Shown here: piece by piece, positions 11,144 to 18,425 of the stretch | How positions within the stretch are numbered: the stretch's first letter is position 1 | Layout: each line of letters opens with the position of its first letter | Assembly (NCBI RefSeq): GCF_027922325.1 | Contig: NZ_BSFL01000002.1 | Location: 62,001-126,000, forward strand | DNA length: 64,000 nt | Direction: 5' to 3' | Source: Methylopila turkensis | Lineage (GTDB): Bacteria; Pseudomonadota; Alphaproteobacteria; Rhizobiales; Methylopilaceae | Made by a program: the position numbers and the translations under genes | Notes under the pieces: model-generated | The model's database searches: none | What the model was told of the DNA's origin: nothing | The model's input: only the letters and a program-made list of their open reading frames with translations

Positions 11144-12199
11144 GTGCACGCTCACGTCGCGTCCGCATCTCCTACCGCCAAGCCGTCCTTCATGAGCCCG
11201 CCGCCTTCCATCGCCTCGGTCGAAACCGCCGAGGCCGTCGTCGTTTCTCCGCCCCGCATCCGGCTTCCGCTTCCCTCCGCGGACAACACGTCGCTGGCGA
11301 TCGGGCTGGTGGTGGCCTCGACCGCCTTCTTCGCGGCCGGCGACGTGACGGCGAAGCACCTCGCGGCGACGCTTCCCGGCGCTCAGGTCGCGTGGATGCG
11401 CTACGTCGTGTTCGCGACCATCATGCTTGTCGGCGCGTTGGCCGTCAGCGGTCCCCGCGCGCTGCGGCCGAAGCGCCCCGGCCTTCAGGCGCTGCGCGCC
11501 ATCGCGGTCGCCGGCTCGGCCCTGTTCTTCATTCTTGGGCTGAAGAGCCTCGACGTCGCGCAAGCGACGGCGATCCACTTCATGTCGCCGGTGTTCATCA
11601 CCGCGCTGTCGATCCCGCTGCTGGGCGAACGCGTGGGCGCGAGCCGATGGGCCGCGGCGGCGGCGGGCTTCCTCGGCGTGCTGCTGGTGGTGCAGCCCTT
11701 CGACGCCCGCTTCACGCTCGCGGCGCTCCTGCCGGCCTGCGGGGCGCTGTCCTGGGCGCTCGGCGCCGTGGTGACGCGCAAGATGGCCGACGAGCGGCCG
11801 GAGACCACGCTCGTCTGCTCCGCTGTGATCGGCCTTGCGCTGCTGAGCGCGCTGGTCCCGTTCGTGTGGCGCACGCCGAACGCGCACGAGATCGGGGTCG
11901 CCGTCGCCATGGGCGCGCTGTCGACCGCCGGCCACGGGCTGCTGGTGCTCGCCTTCCGCAAGGCCGCGGCCTCGGCGCTGGCGCCGTTCTCCTACGTGCA
12001 GCTGCTGTTCGCGGGCGTGATGAGCTACATCGTGTTCGCGCGCGTTCCCGACGTCTGGACGATCGTCGGCTGCGCCGTCATCGCCGCGAGCGGTCTCTAC
12101 ACCGCCCGCCGCGAGCGCGCCTCCGCCAAGGCGCCTAAGGTCTCCAGCCGTTTCGCGGTCGAGCCGCACGCGATCGCCGACACGGAAGCGGCGCGCTAA
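11144..12199 (+). CDS. EamA/DMT family transporter
   Basis: Up to 351 aa (GTG start at 11144; an in-frame ATG at 11192 is the alternative and neither has a perfect Shine-Dalgarno). About ten hydrophobic helices occur from residue 50 on, in two five-helix halves each with the EamA pattern: FFAAGDVTAKHL opens the first half, and LSWALGAVVTRKMA opens the second. DMT exporters move metabolites such as amino acids or nucleosides across the inner membrane. The last 30 residues are a polar tail. The gene ends 27 bp before the tracrRNA terminator and marks the left border of the CRISPR-Cas locus. Confidence 0.85.
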   Translation: MHAHVASASPTAKPSFMSPPPSIASVETAEAVVVSPPRIRLPLPSADNTSLAIGLVVASTAFFAAGDVTAKHLAATLPGAQVAWMRYVVFATIMLVGALAVSGPRALRPKRPGLQALRAIAVAGSALFFILGLKSLDVAQATAIHFMSPVFITALSIPLLGERVGASRWAAAAAGFLGVLLVVQPFDARFTLAALLPACGALSWALGAVVTRKMADERPETTLVCSAVIGLALLSALVPFVWRTPNAHEIGVAVAMGALSTAGHGLLVLAFRKAAASALAPFSYVQLLFAGVMSYIVFARVPDVWTIVGCAVIAASGLYTARRERASAKAPKVSSRFAVEPHAIADTEAAR

Positions 12200-12225
12200 G
12201 TTCAGGCCTGCACAGATAGAAATGG

Positions 12226-12250
12226 AAAAAGGCGACGCCGGAGCGTCGCC
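12226..12250 (-). terminator. Intrinsic terminator of tracrRNA
   Basis: Minus strand: GGCGACGC-TCCG-GCGTCGCC, a perfect 8-bp stem with 4-nt loop (12231-12250), followed by TTTTT (12226-12230). The T-run exists only on the minus strand, which sets the tracrRNA direction. On the plus strand the same hairpin may weakly help end the EamA transcript. Confidence 0.9.
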
Positions 12251-12301
12251 CTTATCTGGTGCGTACTGACGCTTGTTAACCGCCAGACCGCGATCTCTGA
12301 A
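12226..12301 (-). ncRNA. tracrRNA (short form), type II-C
   Basis: Read on the minus strand, about 76 nt: an anti-repeat (12275-12301, extending to 12305) ending GGCGGTTAAC, complementary to the array repeat that begins GTTGCCGCTGG. Pairing includes two adjacent G-U wobbles (U-G and G-U at repeat positions 9-10) and one bulged U. Next come a perfect GCGT-CAGT-ACGC stem-loop (12261-12272), the single-stranded ACCAGATAAG, and a terminator hairpin with TTTTT. This order (anti-repeat, nexus-like stem, terminator) is the standard tracrRNA plan. The orientation requires crRNAs to be read from the minus strand of the array, which fits the GTT-first rule for type II repeats. The promoter candidate at 12308-12335 puts the 5' end near 12301. 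Confidence 0.85.
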
Positions 12302-12307
12302 GGCTGA

Positions 12308-12335
12308 AGGATAACCGATCAGAGATCGCGGTCAA
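12308..12335 (-). promoter_or_regulatory. Putative promoter of short tracrRNA, inside a degenerate repeat
   Basis: Minus strand TTGACC (12330-12335), a 16-nt spacer, then TATCCT (12308-12313). Predicted start 12300-12302, right at the anti-repeat. The same positions in the array repeat read TGGACC-N16-TATTCT, so this relic repeat has a -35 box one base closer to TTGACA. Confidence 0.6.
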
Positions 12336-12339
12336 GCGG
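12308..12339 (-). repeat. Degenerate CRISPR repeat B, crRNA-sense on minus strand
   Basis: 28 of 32 bases match repeat positions 5-36 of the array (mismatches at four single sites). It has the same orientation as the array units. Its core GACCGCGATCTCTGA forms a perfect 15-bp inverted repeat with the tracrRNA anti-repeat (12286-12300 against 12319-12333, 18-nt loop). It is far from the array (5 kb) and lies inside the tracrRNA upstream region. Confidence 0.9.
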
Positions 12340-12343
12340 GCGA

Positions 12344-12366
12344 AGAGATCACGGTCCAGCGGCAGC
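12344..12366 (-). repeat. Degenerate CRISPR repeat A (5' part), crRNA-sense on minus strand
   Basis: 21 of 23 bases match the first 23 bases of the array repeat; minus strand GCTGCCGCTGGACC then GTGATCTCT. The internal change C to T still pairs with the anti-repeat as a G-U wobble. Four bases separate it from repeat B. The sequence 5' of it on the minus strand (12367-12386) sits where a guide would sit and shares an 11-nt seed with 12500-12510. Confidence 0.85.
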
Positions 12367-12498
12367 TAGTCTCGCTTCGGGAGGCTTCGGACACCAAAGC
12401 ATGGCCCGGAAGCGCAGACCAGCAGCGCGGAGCGCCACAGCGCACGCAAGCAGAACGCGCATTCGACTAAATAATTGATCCATGCGCTTCGAAATTCC

Positions 12499-12510
12499 CT
12501 AGTCTCGCTT
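12499..12510 (+). promoter_or_regulatory. Predicted Cas9 self-target site in the cas9 promoter region
   Basis: CTAGTCTCGCTT here is repeated exactly at 12366-12377, where it is the repeat-proximal end of the guide-like segment; 11 of these bases belong to the guide. On the minus strand the seed AAGCGAGACTA is followed by GGGAATTTC, the would-be PAM side. Beyond 11 nt the match falls to about 4 of 9, so binding without cleavage is expected. A weak plus-strand promoter may overlap: TTGATC (12475-12480) upstream and TAGTCT (12500-12505). Two small inverted repeats lie here as well, GTCTC/GAGAC (12502-12515) and GCCAGAT/ATCTGGC (12521-12539). Confidence 0.55.
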
Positions 12511-12592
12511 AGAGACGTCTGCCAGATTTTCGATCTGGCGAGTGCGCTTGACGATGCAACCCAAAAGCGTGGCGGCACAAGGGGAGTCTGCG

Positions 12593-15500
12593 ATGCGATG
12601 GCGGCTAGCGCTCGATCTCGGAACAAACTCGCTCGGCTGGATAGCTTTGTCGCTGGACCAGAAGACGAAGCCAGACGGCATCGTCGCCATCGGCTCCCGC
12701 ATCTTTTCCGACGGCCGCGACCCAAAATCCGGCGCTTCGCTCGCGGTCGACCGGCGCGACGCCCGCGCCATGCGGCGGCGACGGGACCGGTTCAAGCAGC
12801 GGCAGGCGGCCCTCCTCAAGCACCTGACGCGGCTCGGTCTGTTCCCGGAAGACGCCGAGGAGCGCAAGGCGCTGGAAACGCTGGACCCTTACGCGCTCCG
12901 GTCCGCCGCGCTGACGGAAAAGCTCCCCACTCTCCATCTCGGGCGCGCGCTGTTCCACCTCGGCCAGCGCCGCGGCTTCAAATCCAACCGCAAGGCCGAC
13001 CGTGGCAAGGACGAGGATGCCGGAAAGATCGCGATCGGCGTCGAACGGCTGCGCGCCGCGATGGAGGACGACGGCGCCGAAACGCTCGGCGATTTCCTGC
13101 ACAAGCGCCGGAAGCGCGCCGAGGAAAAGCGAGAGGCTGGCGAAGAGCCCGGCCGTGAAGGCTGGGTGCGCACCCGCCTGCGGGACGCCGCCGCCGACGG
13201 CTACGACTTCTATCCCTCCCGCGCGATCGTCGAGGAGGAGTTCGAGACGATCTGGGAGCGGCAGGCGCCGCATCATCCCGCCGCGCTGACGGCGGAGGCG
13301 CACGACTGTCTCTACGAGATCATCTTCCATCAGCGGCCGCTCAAGGCGCCGAAGATCGGCCGATGCACGCTGGTCCCGACCGACGATCGCCTGCCCAAGG
13401 CCCACCCACTGTTCCAGACGCGGCGCCTGCTGGAGGAGGTGAACGCGCTGATGGTGGTGCGCGTCGGCGAGGACCCGCAGCCGCTGACGCTCGAGCAGCG
13501 CGACCAATTGCTGCGGAAGCTTGAGGCCGCGAAGACCGGAAAGGTCACGTTCAGGACGCTTCGAGCGACGCTGAAGCTCGATCCGGACGCGCGCTTCAAC
13601 AAGGAAAGCGACAACCGCCCCGATCTGAAGGGCGACGAGATCATCGCCGAGTTCGGCGCCGCCAAACGCTTCGGCAACGTCTGGGCCCACCTTTCGCCCG
13701 CGGAACAGTGGGAGGTCGTCTCCCGCGTCCGCGAGTTGGAGACCGACGCTCAGGAGGCGGACCTCCGCGCCTGGCTGCAGGAGACGCACAAGCTCTCCCC
13801 TGAGCAGGCCAAGGCCGTTTGCAGCGCGCGACTGCCGCAAGGGTTCGGGCGCTTTGGACAGGAGGCGACCGAGCGGCTGATCGCCGAACTCGAGAAAGAC
13901 GTGGTCGTCTACAGCGAGGCGGTGCAACGCGCCGGCTTCGGCCACCATTCCGATTTCCGGACGGGCGAAGTGTTCACCGACGAGAGCGGCCTCCCAGCCC
14001 TGCCCTATTACGGCGTCGCGCTCGAGCGCCACATCATGCCCGGCACCTCCGACCCCAATGAGACCGACGAGGCGCTGCGGATCGGGCGTCTGACCAACCC
14101 GACCGTCCACATCGGCCTGAACCAGCTGAAGAAGGTAGTGAACGCCCTGATCCGCGCCTACGGGCCGCCGGAGGAGGTCGCGATCGAGCTCGCCCGCGAG
14201 CTGAAGCTCGACGAGGACGAGAAGAGGAAGCGCAACCGCGAGAACAACGACAATCGCATCGCCGCCGAAGCGCGCGCCAAAAAGCTCGCGGAGCTCGGGC
14301 AGCGGAACAGCGGCGCGAACCGGGCGCTGCTGAAGCTTTGGGAGGAACTCAACCCTGAAAACTGCCTGGATCGTCGGTGCCCTTACTCCGGGCAGCAGAT
14401 CAGCGCGGCTATGCTGTTCAACGGCGAGGTCGACGTGGACCACATCCTGCCGTTCACCCAGACGTTGGACGATTCCAACGCCAACAAGACGGTGTGCCTG
14501 CGCGAGGCCAACCGGCTGAAGCGCAACCGCTCGCCCTACGACGCGCGCGCCGGCTTCGCAGCGAAATGGGGCGCCGCCGCCGAGTGGGACGCGATCGCCG
14601 CCCGCGCCGCCAACATGCAGAAGAACAAACGCTGGCGCTTCGAGCCGAACGCTATGGAGCGCTTCAACAGCGACGATCCCGAGTTCGGCAAGGGCTTCAT
14701 CGCCCGCCAGCTCACCGACACCCAGCACCTCGCGCGGCTCGCCCGCGAGTATTTGTCCGCGCTCTACCCGCACAAGGGCGACGGCAGCTCCCACGTCTGG
14801 GTGTCGCCCGGCCGGCTGACCGAGATGGTCCGCCGCAAGCTCGGGCTGAACGATCTGCTGCCCGACCACAACTTCGGCGGCGGCGCCGACCAGCCTAAGA
14901 ACCGTCTGGACCATCGCCACCACGCCATCGACGCCGCCGTGATCGGCGTCGTCGACCGCGGCCTGCTGCAGGAGATCGCCCGCGCCTCGGGCGAAGAGGG
15001 CAAGGACGGCCGCGAGAGGATCGTCATTCCCGAGCCGTGGGACGGCTTTCGCGACGACCTGCGCCGCGCCGTCAACGCGATCGTGGTGAGCCACCGGCCC
15101 GACCATGGAACGGTCTCGAAGGCGAGCCTGCCCAAGGGCCGCGACGCCACCGCCGGCCGGCTGCACAACGACACGGCCTACGGCCTGACCGGCGAAAAGG
15201 ACGCGCGCGGCAGTGAGCTCGTCGTGCACCGCGCGCCGCTGTCGTCGTTCAAGAAGGCCGCCGATCTCGAGGCGATCCGCGACGACGGCCTGCGCCAGGC
15301 GCTGAAGGACTGGACCGCGGGCAAGGAGGCGCGCGCCTTCGAAGACGCCATCCGCACGTTCGGCGACCCGGAGAAAGGCCCCCGCAGCTATCCCAACATT
15401 CGCCGCGTGCGGGTGATGAAAGCGCTCTCGGTGATCCCGATCCGCGACCGCAACGGTCGCATCTACAAAGGCTACAAGGGCGACTCGAACTATCGCTACG

Positions 15501-15937
15501 ACGTCTGGGAGTTGAGTGACGGTTCTTGGAAGGCCGAAGTCATCTCGATGTTCGACGCGCATAAGGCGGGCTGGAGCTCAACGCTGCGCACAGAGAACCC
15601 GACCGCGAAGAAGGTGCTGAGCCTGCGCCAGGACGACCTGCTCGCTGTCGAAACCGAAAGCGGCCTCGTTCTGATGCGCGTGGTGAAGTTCAACCAGATG
15701 GGACGGCTGTTCCTCGCGGATCACAACGAAGCCGGAGCGCTCAAGGCCCGCGACGCCGACAAGTCCGACCCGTTCAAGTATCTCGACACTGGAGCGACCG
15801 CGCTCCGCAAGCTCCGCGCCCGCCAGGTGCGTGTCGACGCCCTCGGCCGCGTCTCGGATCCCGGCTTTCCCGCCCGCACCGCGGTCCGGCGGACGCGCAA
15901 GCGCGCCCTGCATCCGGAGATCGCAAAGGACTCTTAA
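12593..15937 (+). CDS. cas9: CRISPR-associated endonuclease Cas9, type II-C
   Basis: 1,114 aa from the ATG at 12593, which has the Shine-Dalgarno AAGGGGAG seven bases upstream and gives MRWRLALDLGTNSLGW. An earlier in-frame start at 12542 would add 17 unrelated residues. RuvC-I contributes D8. An arginine-rich bridge helix (RRDARAMRRRRDRFKQR) follows at about residues 46-62. RuvC-II IELARE gives E532, the HNH domain gives D616-H617 with N631 and N640 in register, and RuvC-III HHAID gives H777 and D780. All catalytic residues are intact. A CxxxxCPYSG pair before HNH resembles compact II-C enzymes. RNA-guided cleavage of DNA with crRNA and tracrRNA is the expected activity. cas1 follows after 51 bp; no csn2 or cas4 is present, which sets subtype II-C. 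Confidence 0.97.
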   Translation: MRWRLALDLGTNSLGWIALSLDQKTKPDGIVAIGSRIFSDGRDPKSGASLAVDRRDARAMRRRRDRFKQRQAALLKHLTRLGLFPEDAEERKALETLDPYALRSAALTEKLPTLHLGRALFHLGQRRGFKSNRKADRGKDEDAGKIAIGVERLRAAMEDDGAETLGDFLHKRRKRAEEKREAGEEPGREGWVRTRLRDAAADGYDFYPSRAIVEEEFETIWERQAPHHPAALTAEAHDCLYEIIFHQRPLKAPKIGRCTLVPTDDRLPKAHPLFQTRRLLEEVNALMVVRVGEDPQPLTLEQRDQLLRKLEAAKTGKVTFRTLRATLKLDPDARFNKESDNRPDLKGDEIIAEFGAAKRFGNVWAHLSPAEQWEVVSRVRELETDAQEADLRAWLQETHKLSPEQAKAVCSARLPQGFGRFGQEATERLIAELEKDVVVYSEAVQRAGFGHHSDFRTGEVFTDESGLPALPYYGVALERHIMPGTSDPNETDEALRIGRLTNPTVHIGLNQLKKVVNALIRAYGPPEEVAIELARELKLDEDEKRKRNRENNDNRIAAEARAKKLAELGQRNSGANRALLKLWEELNPENCLDRRCPYSGQQISAAMLFNGEVDVDHILPFTQTLDDSNANKTVCLREANRLKRNRSPYDARAGFAAKWGAAAEWDAIAARAANMQKNKRWRFEPNAMERFNSDDPEFGKGFIARQLTDTQHLARLAREYLSALYPHKGDGSSHVWVSPGRLTEMVRRKLGLNDLLPDHNFGGGADQPKNRLDHRHHAIDAAVIGVVDRGLLQEIARASGEEGKDGRERIVIPEPWDGFRDDLRRAVNAIVVSHRPDHGTVSKASLPKGRDATAGRLHNDTAYGLTGEKDARGSELVVHRAPLSSFKKAADLEAIRDDGLRQALKDWTAGKEARAFEDAIRTFGDPEKGPRSYPNIRRVRVMKALSVIPIRDRNGRIYKGYKGDSNYRYDVWELSDGSWKAEVISMFDAHKAGWSSTLRTENPTAKKVLSLRQDDLLAVETESGLVLMRVVKFNQMGRLFLADHNEAGALKARDADKSDPFKYLDTGATALRKLRARQVRVDALGRVSDPGFPARTAVRRTRKRALHPEIAKDS

Positions 15938-15988
15938 AGCACTTTATGATTGCATAACTCAGATCGAACACCCTGAGGGCGAGCCGCC

Positions 15989-16930
15989 ATGGAGCGCGTC
16001 GTCGACATCGCGATCGACGGCCGCCATCTTTCGGCCTATCGCGGCTTTCTCGTCGTCTGCGAAGGGCGCGCCGAGGTGGGGCGGGTGCCGCTCGACGACG
16101 TCGCCGCGGTCATCGTCCACGCCCATGGCGTGACCTGGACCACCAACCTGATCGCGGCGCTGGCCGAACGCGGCGCGCCGCTGGTGCTGTGCGGCGCGAA
16201 CCATGCGCCGGTCGCGGTCTGCCTGCCGCTCGACGGCCATCACGGACAGAACGCCCGCATCCGCGCCCAGTGGGACGCGGGGAAGCCGCTCGCCAAGCAG
16301 CTCTGGCGCGAGGTCGTCATGGCCAAAATTCGCTGGCAGGGCGCGGCGCTCGCCGCTCGTGGAACAGAGGCCGGCGCCTTCGAGCTGATGGCGCGCCGCG
16401 TCCGTTCCGGCGATCCCGACAATGTGGAGGCGCAGGCCGCGCGGCGCTACTGGCCCGCGCTGATGGGAGCCGACTTCCGGCGCGACCGCAGCCTGCCCGG
16501 CGCCAATTCGTTGCTCAACTACGGCTATACGGTGATGCGCGCCTTGCTCGCGCGCTCGCTGGTGGCGAGCGGCCTGCATCCCTCGATCGGCGTGCACCAC
16601 GCCAACCGCGGCAACGCCTTCGCGCTCGCCGACGACATGATCGAGCCGTTTCGCCCGCTGGTCGATCTCGTCGCCGTCGCTCTCGTCGCCGGCGGCGCGA
16701 CCGACGTGACGCCAGAAACCAAGCGCGCCTTCGCCGGGCTGATAGCGCTGGACCTGCCGGGCGAGGCCGGCCTCACCACCGTGACGGTCGCCGCCCAACG
16801 CGCCGCGCAGTCGCTCGCCCGCGCCTTCGAGACCGGCCGGGCGGCCGAGCTTGCGCTGCCGCGCCCGCCCTCCCCGCTGGAGCTCGCCCGTCTCGGCGCC
16901 GCGGCCGTGCCAGCGGACGCCGGGCCATGA
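15989..16930 (+). CDS. cas1: CRISPR-associated endonuclease Cas1
   Basis: 313 aa, normal for type II. The metal-binding residues are in place: E147 in DNVEAQAARRYW, H203/H204 in GVHHANRGNAFALADD, and the acidic DDMIEPFRPLVD stretch. With Cas2 it forms the integrase that inserts new spacers at the array. The ATG at 15989 begins MERVVDIAIDGRHLS. The gene overlaps cas2 by four bases (ATGA), so the two are translationally coupled. Intact motifs suggest adaptation may still work. Confidence 0.97.
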   Translation: MERVVDIAIDGRHLSAYRGFLVVCEGRAEVGRVPLDDVAAVIVHAHGVTWTTNLIAALAERGAPLVLCGANHAPVAVCLPLDGHHGQNARIRAQWDAGKPLAKQLWREVVMAKIRWQGAALAARGTEAGAFELMARRVRSGDPDNVEAQAARRYWPALMGADFRRDRSLPGANSLLNYGYTVMRALLARSLVASGLHPSIGVHHANRGNAFALADDMIEPFRPLVDLVAVALVAGGATDVTPETKRAFAGLIALDLPGEAGLTTVTVAAQRAAQSLARAFETGRAAELALPRPPSPLELARLGAAAVPADAGP

Positions 16931-17301
16931 GCGCGGGCAAGGCCATCGCCGCCCCTCCTTCCTCCTCGGTCTCGCAACTCAGCGGCTATCGTCTCATGTG
17001 GATCTTCGTGATGTTCGATCTGCCTGTGACGACGAAGGCGCAATCGAAAGCCGCGACCAAGTTCCGTCAATTCCTGCTCGATGAGGGATTCGAAAAAAGC
17101 CAGTTCTCGGTCTATGCTCGGTTCTGCAACGGCAAGGAGCAGTTCGAGGCCTATATGCGCCGCATCGAGCGCAGCCTGCCCGATCGAGGCGACGTGCACG
17201 TTCTGACCTTCACGGACCGGCAGTATGAAAACATCGTCCGATTCTCCGGCCAGCGCCGGCGCCGCCCGCGCAAAAATCCCGACCAGTTGGCGCTGTTCTA
17301 G
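16927..17301 (+). CDS. cas2: CRISPR-associated protein Cas2
   Basis: 124 aa. The ferredoxin-like core starts LMWIFVMFDLPV, with the conserved aspartate after the first strand, then KFRQFLLDEGFEKSQFSVYARFC and VHVLTFTDRQYENIV. The C-terminal RRRRPRKNPDQLALF tail is typical of alphaproteobacterial II-C Cas2. It is the structural partner of Cas1 in spacer integration. The ATG at 16927 overlaps the cas1 stop; a later in-frame ATG at 16996 would remove the leading SQLSGYR conserved in relatives, so the upstream start is kept. The stop is 72 bp from the first array repeat. Confidence 0.95.
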   Translation: MSAGKAIAAPPSSSVSQLSGYRLMWIFVMFDLPVTTKAQSKAATKFRQFLLDEGFEKSQFSVYARFCNGKEQFEAYMRRIERSLPDRGDVHVLTFTDRQYENIVRFSGQRRRRPRKNPDQLALF

Positions 17302-17331
17302 CTATGTCCGCGAAGCGGTCGAGCCGAACAC

Positions 17332-17368
17332 GGCCGCTATCGCCTTTGTTTTGAAAGGGATAGAGGCC
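17332..17368. terminator. Imperfect hairpin between cas2 and the array
   Basis: GGCC-g-CTATC-g-CCTTT / loop GTTTTG / AAAGG-GATAG-a-GGCC forms a 14-bp interrupted stem ending six bases before the first repeat (17374). It lies where cas-operon transcripts (plus) and array transcripts (minus) would meet. No clear T-run follows on either strand, so it could instead be a processing or leader-type element. Confidence 0.45.
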
Positions 17369-17373
17369 GATCC

Positions 17374-18397
17374 AGAATAGCCGCTCAGAGATCGCGGTCC
17401 AGCGGCAACTTATCGCGGTGTTGAGCGGTTCGACATCGAGAATAGCCGCTCAGAGATCGCGGTCCAGCGGCAACCCGCCGAACAGCCGGAAGCGCAAGGG
17501 TCCGAGAATAGCCGCTCAGAGATCGCGGTCCAGCGGCAACTCGCGCAAGCAGCCTCCGAATTTGGGGTCAAGAATAGCCGCTCAGAGATCGCGGTCCAGC
17601 GGCAACGGCGTTACGAACATCCGAAACACGGGCTCGAGAATAGCCGCTCAGAGATCGCGGTCCAGCGGCAACGCGCTCTGCAGCGATGCCTTCGTCTTGT
17701 CGAGAATAGCCGCTCAGAGATCGCGGTCCAGCGGCAACGAAGCCGCCCAGCGTGATCGTCTTCAGGATAGAATAGCCGCTCAGAGATCGCGGTCCAGCGG
17801 CAACAGGGCATCCACATCTACGACGACGGGACGAAGAATAGCCGCTCAGAGATCGCGGTCCAGCGGCAACCACGTGATCGTCCGCGCCGACGGCCGCGTG
17901 AGAATAGCCGCTCAGAGATCGCGGTCCAGCGGCAACAAACGCGGCGGTCGAAGCCTTCTGGCGCCGAGAATAGCCGCTCAGAGATCGCGGTCCAGCGGCA
18001 ACGCGGCCGCGCCGCGGCTCTCCAGCACCAGCAGAATAGCCGCTCAGAGATCGCGGTCCAGCGGCAACTCGTCGAGCGCGTGCCGCTCGTCAAGGGCCAG
18101 AATAGCCGCTCAGAGATCGCGGTCCAGCGGCAACGTTCCCCGTGTCGCACAAGCGCGACCAACAGAATAGCCGCTCAGAGATCGCGGTCCAGCGGCAACT
18201 TTACGACCGGCGTCTCCATCTTTTATGCCAGAATAGCCGCTCAGAGATCGCGGTCCAGCGGCAACCGCCTGGCGCACGATGTCCTGATAGATCGGAGAAT
18301 AGCCGCTCAGAGATCGCGGTCCAGCGGCAACTCTCGCCTCTGCCCGCCGATCCGGAGGTGGAGAATAGCCGCTCAGAGATCGCGGTCCAGCGGCAAC
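17374..18397 (-). CRISPR. Type II-C CRISPR array, 16 identical 36-bp repeats, 15 spacers
   Basis: Repeats begin at 17374, 17439, 17505, 17571, 17637, 17703, 17769, 17835, 17901, 17967, 18033, 18099, 18164, 18230, 18296 and 18362. All appear identical. Spacers are 30 nt except the first (17410-17438) and twelfth (18135-18163), which are 29 nt. In crRNA sense (minus strand) the repeat starts GTTGCCGCTGGACC and ends GAGCGGCTATTCT; its ends GCCGCT and AGCGGC are complementary. Direction is set by the tracrRNA anti-repeat. Inside each repeat TGGACC-N16-TATTCT resembles a -35/-10 pair, which would start transcription about 7 nt into each spacer. No spacer matched other parts of this window by eye. 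Confidence 0.98.
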
Positions 18398-18425
18398 ACG
18401 AGACCCGCATCACCGCCCTGACTTA

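Larger units (their letters stand above)
12226..12386 (-). ncRNA. Candidate long tracrRNA / natural single-guide RNA (guide + repeat A + repeat B + tracrRNA)
   Basis: A minus-strand transcript starting at or before 12386 would contain a 20-nt guide-like segment (12367-12386, AGCCTCCCGAAGCGAGACTA), repeat A, repeat B, the anti-repeat, the nexus-like stem and the terminator in one molecule of at least 160 nt. This equals a crRNA fused to its tracrRNA. Repeat A can pair with the anti-repeat almost as well as a real crRNA (one mismatch more). Alternatively, guide plus repeat A could be released by RNase III and act in trans with short tracrRNA. No convincing promoter was seen right before 12386; an AT-rich stretch at 12463-12480 could hold one further upstream. 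The existence of the transcript is inference. Confidence 0.5.

Noticed and set aside
12308..12366. tracrRNA read on the plus strand, using repeats A and B as anti-repeats
   Set aside because: A and B on the plus strand do have anti-repeat polarity, but no nexus-like stem or terminator follows. The minus strand has anti-repeat, stem and T-run terminator in the right order.
12475..12505. Firm call of a cas9 promoter (TTGATC and TAGTCT)
   Set aside because: The -10 matches only three of six bases and spacing is 19 nt. It is kept only as a possibility in the self-target entry.
12605..15562. 985-aa minus-strand open frame opposite cas9
   Set aside because: High-GC shadow frame; no recognisable protein and fully inside cas9.
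17410..18361. Self-targeting array spacers within the window
   Set aside because: No spacer of the array was seen elsewhere in the window by eye; only the guide-like segment before repeat A matches a second site.
17418..18421. Long plus- and minus-strand open frames with RIAAQRSRSSGN-type or WTAISERLF-type repeats
   Set aside because: They are translations of the CRISPR repeats; the period equals the 66-bp repeat-spacer unit.
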